A stretch of DNA of 5,568 nucleotides from Clostridiales bacterium (lineage in GTDB: Bacteria > Bacillota > Clostridia > Saccharofermentanales > Saccharofermentanaceae). Location of the stretch: positions 1 to 5,568 of the forward strand of contig DNAE01000157.1 of assembly GCA_003543635.1 (NCBI GenBank), written 5' to 3'. The notes beneath the pieces are model-generated. The model had not been told where the DNA came from, made no database searches, and saw only the letters and a list, made by a program, of their open reading frames with translations. Made by a program: the position numbers and the translations under genes. The first letter of the stretch is position 1. Each line of letters starts with the position of its first letter. Below are positions 1 to 4,700 of the stretch, in pieces.

Positions 1-684
1 ACATATGCCCTGGGGGCAACGGTGGTGATGGAATACCTTTTGCACCGAAAGGATAAGGTCCTTGAGGTCATATTCCATCCCAAGTTCAATTCCGAGGACA
101 CCAAGGAGAAGATCAGGAGCATCTGCGCGTCCGCGGGGATCCCCGTGACAGAGGAGGAGAAACCCTTTAATATCCTCTCCCAGAAGGAAAACTGTTTTGT
201 CATCGGAGTTATCGGTAAATACGATTGCAGGCTCCAAAAGGGAAATCACGTGGTGCTCGTAAATCCTTCGAACGCCGGAAACATGGGTACCATCATGAGG
301 AGCGCCCTGGGATTCGGAGTAGAGAGGATCGCCATAATCCCCCCTGCCGTGGACCATTTCGATCCCAAGACCATAAGGGCGTCCATGGGTGCAGCCGCAA
401 GCGTTGAGATAGAGGTGTTCGATACCATGGAAGACTATCTTGCCCGTTTTCCGGAAAATAACTGCTATCCCTTCATGCTGGACGGAAGCGTCCTTCTGCA
501 GAAGACGGAACTTAAGGCCCCCTTCAGCCTCATATTCGGAAATGAGGCCACGGGACTTCCCGCATCCTTTGCGAAGATAGGCACCCCCGTAAGGATCGAA
601 CACGGGCATAAGATAGACAGCTTGAACCTGCCCATTGCCGCGAGCATTGCACTCTATGAAGCAACAAAGGGCTTTTTCGCGTAA
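1..684 (+). CDS. TrmH/SpoU-family RNA 2'-O-methyltransferase (5' end outside the window)
   Basis: The product is predicted to methylate a ribose 2'-OH of rRNA or tRNA in the cytoplasm, using S-adenosylmethionine; the exact target cannot be told. All three SPOUT motifs are visible. Motif 1 is NPSNAGNMGTIMRSALGFG (nt 262-318), with the Asn and Arg that family members use in catalysis. Motif 2 is LIFGNEATGLP (nt 529-561), and motif 3 is DSLNLPIAASIALYEA (nt 616-663); motifs 2 and 3 form the knotted SAM pocket. The first ~75 residues resemble the small substrate-binding domain of SpoU enzymes. A start at GTG 22 or ATG 28 is possible, but the frame is open to base 1. The upstream codons read TYALGAT, and TrmH proteins usually begin with a similar Y-x-L-G-A stretch, so I infer the gene starts before the window. 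No good Shine-Dalgarno sequence precedes GTG 22 or ATG 28. Family is certain, target unknown. No terminator is visible before rpsT. Confidence 0.93.
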   Translation, partial: TYALGATVVMEYLLHRKDKVLEVIFHPKFNSEDTKEKIRSICASAGIPVTEEEKPFNILSQKENCFVIGVIGKYDCRLQKGNHVVLVNPSNAGNMGTIMRSALGFGVERIAIIPPAVDHFDPKTIRASMGAAASVEIEVFDTMEDYLARFPENNCYPFMLDGSVLLQKTELKAPFSLIFGNEATGLPASFAKIGTPVRIEHGHKIDSLNLPIAASIALYEATKGFFA

Positions 685-692
685 AAATGCTA

Positions 693-721
693 TTGCGCAG
701 AAAAAACAAACATGATAAAAT
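693..721 (+). promoter_or_regulatory. Probable SigA promoter of rpsT (extended -10)
   Basis: The -35 element is TTGCGC (693-698), followed by a 17-bp spacer and a -10 of TAAAAT (716-721), five of six matches to consensus. A TG at 713-714 sits one base before the -10 and makes it an extended -10. Transcription should start near 728, giving a leader of about 39 nt before the rpsT ATG. The rest of the 685-766 gap holds only the Shine-Dalgarno sequence. Confidence 0.65.
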
Positions 722-766
722 CACTCGGTGCATTAAAAGAAATCCGAAGATGGAGGTGAAGATAAG

Positions 767-1024
767 ATGCCTAACATTAAGTCAGCGATTAAGCGTGTAA
801 ACGTTACTGAGAAGAAGACGGCTGCCAATAAGATGAAGAAGAGCCAGATGCGTACTGAACTCAAGAAGGTCAGAGCCTCCGTTGCTTCCGGTGAGAATAC
901 AGAAGCTGCTTTGAAGGATGCTCAGAAGACTCTGGACAAGGCTGCTCAGAAGGGTTACATCAGCAAGAACGCCGCTTCCAGGACGAAGTCTCGTCTTGCT
1001 AAGGCTGCTGCAGCTCAGAAGTGA
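767..1024 (+). CDS. rpsT: 30S ribosomal protein S20
   Basis: S20 is a primary 16S rRNA-binding protein of the small ribosomal subunit that helps start assembly of the 30S body. The 85-residue length is typical. The N-terminus MPNIKSAIKRV matches the family opening, a conserved N-K-x-x-K-S segment follows (about residues 21-26), and the protein is Lys/Ala-rich and almost entirely helical. The C-terminal part (GYISKNAASRTKSRLAKA) is the characteristic last-helix segment, in which K-N-x-A-x-R-x-K-S-R-L is recognisable. The start is fixed by GGAGGTGA (752-759), 7 nt before ATG. Codon choice is narrow (AAG, GCT), as expected for a highly expressed gene. It has its own promoter and a strong terminator, so it is probably a single-gene transcript, with possible read-through from the methyltransferase gene upstream. 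Confidence 0.98.
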   Translation: MPNIKSAIKRVNVTEKKTAANKMKKSQMRTELKKVRASVASGENTEAALKDAQKTLDKAAQKGYISKNAASRTKSRLAKAAAAQK

Positions 1025-1051
1025 TCCTTTCTCGATCAATGAGACTTTAAG

Positions 1052-1077
1052 ACCGCCGAATATATCGGCGGTTTTTT
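1052..1077 (+). terminator. Rho-independent terminator after rpsT
   Basis: A perfect 8-bp stem, ACCGCCGA (1052-1059) with TCGGCGGT (1065-1072), encloses a 5-nt ATATA loop. The run of six T (1072-1077) begins with the last base of the stem. It starts 27 bp after the rpsT stop codon and precedes the next gene's promoter. Confidence 0.92.
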
Positions 1078-1081
1078 GTTA

Positions 1082-1093
1082 ACCACATGTGGT
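1082..1093. repeat. 12-bp perfect palindrome ACCACATGTGGT, possible operator
   Basis: ACCACATGTGGT equals its own reverse complement. Its last base is the first base of the TATTAT -10 hexamer proposed for the zinc-ribbon/DUF4234 gene, and its TG supplies the extended -10. The position suits a small dimeric regulator, but a 12-bp palindrome can arise by chance and no second copy is seen in this window. Confidence 0.35.
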
Positions 1094-1098
1094 ATTAT
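1090..1098 (+). promoter_or_regulatory. Possible extended -10 promoter of the DUF4234-DUF2752 unit
   Basis: TGGTATTAT has TG (1090-1091), one spacer base, then TATTAT (1093-1098), five of six matches to the -10 consensus. No good -35 lies at the right distance, because the T-tract of the rpsT terminator occupies that place. The start would fall near 1105, leaving a leader of about 24 nt that contains the GGAGG at 1116-1120. Read-through past the terminator is the alternative source of transcript. Confidence 0.45.
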
Positions 1099-1128
1099 GT
1101 CAGTAGTAATAAAGCGGAGGATAAGAAA

Positions 1129-1701
1129 ATGAAGAAATGTCCCGAATGCGGCGCATCCATGGATGATGATATAAGGTTCTGCACAGAGTGCGGAGCATCC
1201 CTTTCCGATGCAGCCGTTGATGCTCCTTCAGAGGTCACGGAAGAAGCAGAAGAAAAAGTCGAAGAGCCTGTGGCAGAGAACGTAGAAGAGAAGACGGCTC
1301 CCGCGCCCCTTCCCGTTGTTCCCGTCTCCGATAATAGCGGATATGCGGGTAATGGGGGTTACTCCGGTGTGGGTACAAACAGGAATATCGCCCTTTGCAT
1401 AATCCTTTCCATCATCACCTGCGGTATCTACGGATTATACTGGCTCTACTGCCTCAACAAGGAAATAAGCGAGCTTGCAGGGGAGAAGGATTACACCGAC
1501 GGTGCGCTCGTTATCGTCCTGACCATAATCACCTGCGGCATCTACGCGTTCTACTGGAACTATAAGATGGGTGAGAGAGTCGACAGGATCAAGGGGAACA
1601 GCGGAAATACCGCCATCCTCTTTCTCGTGCTCTCCATCGTGGATCTCGACATCATCAACTACGCTCTTATGCAGGATACCATCAACAAGAGAGTTTCTTG
1701 A
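1129..1701 (+). CDS. Zinc-ribbon membrane protein with DUF4234 domain
   Basis: The function is unknown. From this start the protein has 190 residues. Residues 4-22 form a zinc ribbon of two C-x-x-C-G knuckles (C4-P-E-C7-G and C18-T-E-C21-G). A Glu/Pro-rich acidic linker follows (about 25-65), then a Gly/Tyr/Ser stretch (about 68-83). The C-terminal half is a DUF4234-like membrane domain with three hydrophobic segments (about 87-107, 126-145, 162-178). The motif ITCGIYGLYWLY occurs once and recurs as ITCGIYAFYWNY 40 residues later, so the domain looks internally duplicated. I chose ATG 1129 because GGAGG (1116-1120) lies 8 nt before it and the zinc knuckle begins at once. An upstream in-frame ATG at 1087 lies inside the palindrome next to the -10 and lacks a ribosome site. 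The stop overlaps the next start by one base, so the two genes are probably translated together. The ribbon should face the cytoplasm, but no partner is evident. Confidence 0.88.
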   Translation: MKKCPECGASMDDDIRFCTECGASLSDAAVDAPSEVTEEAEEKVEEPVAENVEEKTAPAPLPVVPVSDNSGYAGNGGYSGVGTNRNIALCIILSIITCGIYGLYWLYCLNKEISELAGEKDYTDGALVIVLTIITCGIYAFYWNYKMGERVDRIKGNSGNTAILFLVLSIVDLDIINYALMQDTINKRVS

Positions 1702-2114
1702 TGGCCGAAGGAGAACATGATCTGAAACAAAGATTACGGAAAAGGACGCGCCTTTATCTGGCGGTCCTTTTTTCGGGTCTTGCATATCTTTTGTGGGTGG
1801 GATCAACGGGGCTCGGCATCCCTTGTCCCATAAGGCTCTTCACGGGACTCAAGTGCCCGGGATGCGGCATAACCACCATGTTCGTGCATCTGGCAAAGGG
1901 GGACCTTTCCGTGGCCTTTGAGGCCAATCCCTTTATCCTGGTAACGCTTCCGTTCCTTGTGGCGGAGATAGTTTTCTGTGAGATCTGCTATTTTAAACCT
2001 TCCCTCAGGGGAAAGACGGTATCGAAGATAAACAACGGGATCCTGGTCGTCTATACGGTGGCCCTGATCCTGTTCGGCGTCCTTCGGAATCTCCCTTTTA
2101 CTTCGTTACCATGA
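1701..2114 (+). CDS. DUF2752 family membrane protein
   Basis: The function is unknown. The protein has 137 residues, starting with a basic cytoplasmic tail (KQRLRKRTR). Three hydrophobic segments follow at about 17-34, 77-96 and 112-130. Between the first two lies the DUF2752 signature: PCPIRLFTGLKCPGCG (C42, C52, C55), then HLAKGDLSVAFEANPF. The family norm as I recall it continues C-P-G-C-G-x-T-R, but here the sequence is GITTM, so the usual Arg is a Thr. The start ATG 1701 shares its A with the upstream TGA stop (TGATG), which indicates translational coupling to the DUF4234 gene. A TTG at 1698 is an unlikely alternative. DUF2752 genes are often found beside small CD225/TM2-type or zinc-ribbon membrane proteins, which fits this pair. 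The 3' end overlaps the converging tmcAL gene by 17 bp, and no terminator is seen. Confidence 0.88.
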   Translation: MAEGEHDLKQRLRKRTRLYLAVLFSGLAYLLWVGSTGLGIPCPIRLFTGLKCPGCGITTMFVHLAKGDLSVAFEANPFILVTLPFLVAEIVFCEICYFKPSLRGKTVSKINNGILVVYTVALILFGVLRNLPFTSLP

Positions 2115-3321
2115 CGGGCGGGATCTTCCACTGAAGTCCCCTTTCCGTTCCCAGATAGTCGGCCTGTAGGTCGTTTGCCGCAATATCCAGCTCGAACTGT
2201 TTCTTGAGCCTGTCGGAGGAGGAGAAGAGCTCCAGGGCGTCGGAACAGTTGTGGATGACGGGGAGACGTGCGCATTTTCCCATTATCTTGAGACAGTACC
2301 TGCCCTCCCGGGTGAATCCCAGGACTCTTATGTACTGAACGTGCTTTTCCTCTTCCACGTAGGTGGCCCTTTGCCCCAGGAGGGCGGAGGTGATGCCCCT
2401 GTATATCCTGGGCATGGTGAAATGTTTTGTGTTAAGTGCCGCCGATACTGAGGCGAAGTCCGTCGCCTTGACGGCCTTTAATGTATTCCTGATGTGACCG
2501 TCAAGGCCGTCGCTCATGTAGGCGGATCCGGAAAGATCCGTGTCCCGGTACGTCTCGGAGATGATGTCCCTTGCGTACCGGTCAAGGTCCGCCATGTGAA
2601 AGTCCTTTCCTATCCCGGAAAGATATTCGGCCAGGGCCCTGTCGGGGATGCTGCCCGTGAGCTTGTCCGCGAGGGCGGCCGCGGAAAGGGGGGATCCCAT
2701 ACCGTAGATATCGGATCTGATGGCCGTGGCGGAACTTCCGCCCTCCCTTTTGATCATGTGTATCTTAAAGCCCGCCTTCATGGCTCTTATCTCTCTTATG
2801 TAGTCCAGGGCAAGGATGGAATTGGGTCGCCTCAGGGCATCTTTTACCAGTTCTCTTTTCTCGTCGCTTATATCGCCGAGGGCACTGATGACGGCGTTGC
2901 TCCTGGCGGCGGGGAAACTCATACCCGAGGAAAGGCATTCCTTAAGGACGTTGTCGTCCGGGGAGACATCCGCCAGCTCCGGGAGGATCTTCGGGTCTTT
3001 GCAGTCCACTCCGAAGGCTATGTCCGTAACGACTCCGGTCCTGTAGAGGAGCTCGATGCCGCCCCTGGCAAATCTCTCGGAGGGTGCGCAGGCGAAGGTG
3101 AAGGGGATCTCCAGTACCACGTCGATCCCGCACTTGAGAGCCGATGCCGCCCGAAGTTCCTTGGGAAGTATCGAGGGGAGACCTCTTTGAACGAAGGGAC
3201 CGCTCATTACTGACATGGTGACCGCCCGGGGATCTCCCACGGCCTCCCTGGCTTTTTTTATCAATTCCGAATGTCCGTTGTGGAAGGGATTGAATTCGGC
3301 AATGATCCCGATAACTCTCAT
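2098..3321 (-). CDS. tmcAL: tRNA(Met) cytidine acetate ligase (TmcAL, YlbM type)
   Basis: TmcAL enzymes activate acetate with ATP and acetylate the wobble cytidine (ac4C34) of elongator tRNA-Met, aiding accurate AUG decoding; they act in the cytoplasm. The protein has 407 residues, close to the ~400-415 of the family. The nucleotidyltransferase motif is GIIAEFNPFHNGH (residues 5-17, HxGH type, H14 and H17). It is followed by the family block MSGPFVQRGLPS (39-50), K54, RA (57-58), GIDVVLEIPF (65-74), the FGVD strand end (103-106), RPNSILALDYI (165-175), SSATAIR (196-202) and YIRVLGF (330-336). The segment between KRE (191-193) and SSATAIR is nearly absent; as I recall, relatives carry a short G-Y-H-D loop there. 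The start is supported by AAGGAA (complement of 3331-3336), 9 nt upstream. It is transcribed divergently from the 411-residue protein gene and converges on the DUF2752 gene. Family assignment is strong; activity is inferred from Bacillus subtilis TmcAL. Confidence 0.93.
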   Translation of the reverse strand: MRVIGIIAEFNPFHNGHSELIKKAREAVGDPRAVTMSVMSGPFVQRGLPSILPKELRAASALKCGIDVVLEIPFTFACAPSERFARGGIELLYRTGVVTDIAFGVDCKDPKILPELADVSPDDNVLKECLSSGMSFPAARSNAVISALGDISDEKRELVKDALRRPNSILALDYIREIRAMKAGFKIHMIKREGGSSATAIRSDIYGMGSPLSAAALADKLTGSIPDRALAEYLSGIGKDFHMADLDRYARDIISETYRDTDLSGSAYMSDGLDGHIRNTLKAVKATDFASVSAALNTKHFTMPRIYRGITSALLGQRATYVEEEKHVQYIRVLGFTREGRYCLKIMGKCARLPVIHNCSDALELFSSSDRLKKQFELDIAANDLQADYLGTERGLQWKIPPVMVTK

Positions 3322-3351
3322 AAAAATGCTTTCCTTAAGGGTTTATTAGTT

Positions 3352-3361
3352 TATAATTATA
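3352..3361. promoter_or_regulatory. Symmetric divergent -10 region (tmcAL leftward, anchored protein gene rightward)
   Basis: The palindrome TATAATTATA holds a perfect TATAAT -10 on the plus strand (3352-3357) and another on the minus strand (3356-3361), overlapping by two bases. Predicted starts are near 3364 (rightward, ~22-nt leader) and near 3349 (leftward, ~28-nt leader), and both leaders contain the respective Shine-Dalgarno site. The -35 elements are weak: TTTCCT at 3330-3335 with a 16-bp spacer for the right, and TTTAAG (complement of 3379-3384) with a 17-bp spacer for the left, each three of six. The two promoters cannot be occupied at once. Confidence 0.6.
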
Positions 3362-3385
3362 TTCAAAAATAAGGGGAACTTAAAG

Positions 3386-4621
3386 ATGCGCAAGAAAATA
3401 ATCAGGGTGATACCGTTCGTTCTGGCGGCACTTCTGATAGGAGGACTATATATCTGGTATTCCCATACATACGGTAATGCCGGTCCAATCAAACTCCAAG
3501 ACGATAAGAAGATAACCTACGAGTGGCAGCAGATCGCCTCCGAGTGCAACATAACGGGCGATTATCTCTGGTCGAGGACCAAGAAGCTCATGATCCAGGA
3601 GGCGGAGGACGGAGTCCTCATTCCCTCCTCCTACATGATAGAGGGGCGTTTAACCAGCGAACCCTCTGAGGAGTCCGGGGTATATCTTCCGAGTGACCAG
3701 GCATTGCTCATGAAGCTCTATGTCAGGGATAATGACCGATTTGCCGCTGTTACCCTCAAGAATAAGGTCATTGATTCGTTCAATATGGAGGATTATTCCG
3801 TGGAGGAGCAGATGGCGTGGCTGGAGGGCTATGTGGTCTACTACTCGGCCTACGGAACGAGTGAGGATTATAAGAACATAAAGGAGCTGGTCGCGGGCCT
3901 TTTCACCGATGACGGAATGGTGAGGGCCAGTGATCTTACCGCTGCCTCCTACAGCGGTTCCGCCTTTCAGTCCGTTACCGTGGCGGAGTCGGATCCGGGA
4001 TACGCGACCTTCGATTCCCCGGCGGGAACATCGGAGGATGAACTCTACTCATTTGAAGGCATTACCCTTGCCTCGGTGCGTCTTATGCTCATCAGATCCC
4101 TGGAGGCCAACGAACTCCTTCCCGAGGGAAGCTTTGACAGAAATCTGGAGCTTGTCCTCGGAGGGATGATCTCCGACGATATCCCGCTCTTTGCCTATGC
4201 CGCAAGGTATGAGGAGGACGGAACCGTCAGCTATGTCTATTCCAAGGACCACGCTGCTTCCGTCAGCGTCGTCGATTCCATACGAGTGATGAGATCCCTT
4301 GCCGAGACGGACTCCCTTCCGGTGTTGAGCTACAACTGGCTCAAGAATGCCGTTCTCAATCAGGGGGCGCTTAACGATACGTATTATCTCGTTACCGGCA
4401 ATACGGACGGGAGCGAAGCGGTGGATGCTTATACGGATATCATGTACATCGCGTTCTACAGGGACGACATCGATCTTTATTCGAATATCTGCGGAAGACT
4501 GGGGTCCCGCGTCGCCACATATAACTCCAGTCCCGCCCTTTCCATGATATACAGGACGCAGGACGACAGGTATTATTTCGTGGCAAGGGAGAATCTTGAA
4601 GTTTGCCTCATGGTGCGATGA
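3386..4621 (+). CDS. Membrane-anchored extracytoplasmic protein of unknown function
   Basis: I do not recognise a family with confidence. The protein has 411 residues. An N-terminal basic MRKKIIR is followed by a hydrophobic segment (about 9-25), which suggests a signal anchor with the bulk outside the membrane. There is no lipobox Cys and no clear signal peptidase site. The remainder is soluble, acidic and Ser/Tyr-rich. Helical blocks recur, for example QALLMKLYVRDNDRFAAV (105-122), QMAWLEGYVVYYSAYG (142-157), LASVRLMLIRSLEANELL (228-245), SVVDSIRVMRSLAETDSL (294-311) and TDIMYIAFYRDDIDLYSNI (350-368). Their spacing suggests an alpha/alpha-toroid, as in GH8-type or other six-hairpin glycosidases, but no catalytic motif can be assigned, so this is a weak inference. 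A Ser/Thr/Gly-rich stretch (about 182-220) looks like a flexible linker. The start is supported by AAGGGGA (3371-3377), 8 nt upstream. It is flanked by the divergent promoter and by pta's own promoter, so it is probably monocistronic; no terminator is visible in the 79-bp gap after it. Confidence 0.82.
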   Translation: MRKKIIRVIPFVLAALLIGGLYIWYSHTYGNAGPIKLQDDKKITYEWQQIASECNITGDYLWSRTKKLMIQEAEDGVLIPSSYMIEGRLTSEPSEESGVYLPSDQALLMKLYVRDNDRFAAVTLKNKVIDSFNMEDYSVEEQMAWLEGYVVYYSAYGTSEDYKNIKELVAGLFTDDGMVRASDLTAASYSGSAFQSVTVAESDPGYATFDSPAGTSEDELYSFEGITLASVRLMLIRSLEANELLPEGSFDRNLELVLGGMISDDIPLFAYAARYEEDGTVSYVYSKDHAASVSVVDSIRVMRSLAETDSLPVLSYNWLKNAVLNQGALNDTYYLVTGNTDGSEAVDAYTDIMYIAFYRDDIDLYSNICGRLGSRVATYNSSPALSMIYRTQDDRYYFVARENLEVCLMVR

Positions 4622-4628
4622 TTTCAAA

Positions 4629-4657
4629 TTGAAAACCCTTTTCCTTAAGAGTATACT
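4629..4657 (+). promoter_or_regulatory. SigA promoter of pta
   Basis: TTGAAA (4629-4634), a 17-bp spacer and TATACT (4652-4657) each match the SigA consensus in five of six positions. Transcription should begin near 4664 with a leader of about 37 nt. The leader is AT-rich and carries only the Shine-Dalgarno sequence (GGAG at 4690-4693) and a weak ACTGAA...TTCAGT dyad (4655-4660 with 4671-4676) straddling the start site. The gap 4622-4700 contains nothing else supportable. Confidence 0.75.
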
Positions 4658-4700
4658 GAATTGGTAATTTTTCAGTTTATTTTAATAAAGGAGAAGACTT

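Noticed and set aside
685..766. A possible terminator or leader structure between the methyltransferase gene and rpsT
   Set aside because: No GC-rich stem with a T-run is visible, only a promoter and a ribosome site.
1087..1128. An upstream ATG extending the DUF4234 protein by 14 residues
   Set aside because: No Shine-Dalgarno sequence precedes it, it overlaps the palindrome next to the proposed -10, and the zinc-ribbon start at 1129 has GGAGG at ideal spacing.
2494..3213. A 239-codon plus-strand open frame antisense to tmcAL
   Set aside because: It lies wholly inside the strongly supported tmcAL gene, its translation is Gly/Val/Arg-rich with no domain, and it has no good ribosome site. It reflects GC-rich third positions on the opposite strand.
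4049..4627. A 192-codon minus-strand open frame antisense to the anchored protein gene
   Set aside because: The translation is His/Ile/Gly-rich and low in sense, with no motif. The plus-strand frame has a ribosome site, a signal anchor and promoter support.
4655..4676. An ACTGAA...TTCAGT inverted repeat around the pta start site, considered as an operator or attenuator
   Set aside because: Six bp with a 10-nt loop in AT-rich sequence is weak, with no T-run or second copy, so it is mentioned only within the promoter entry.
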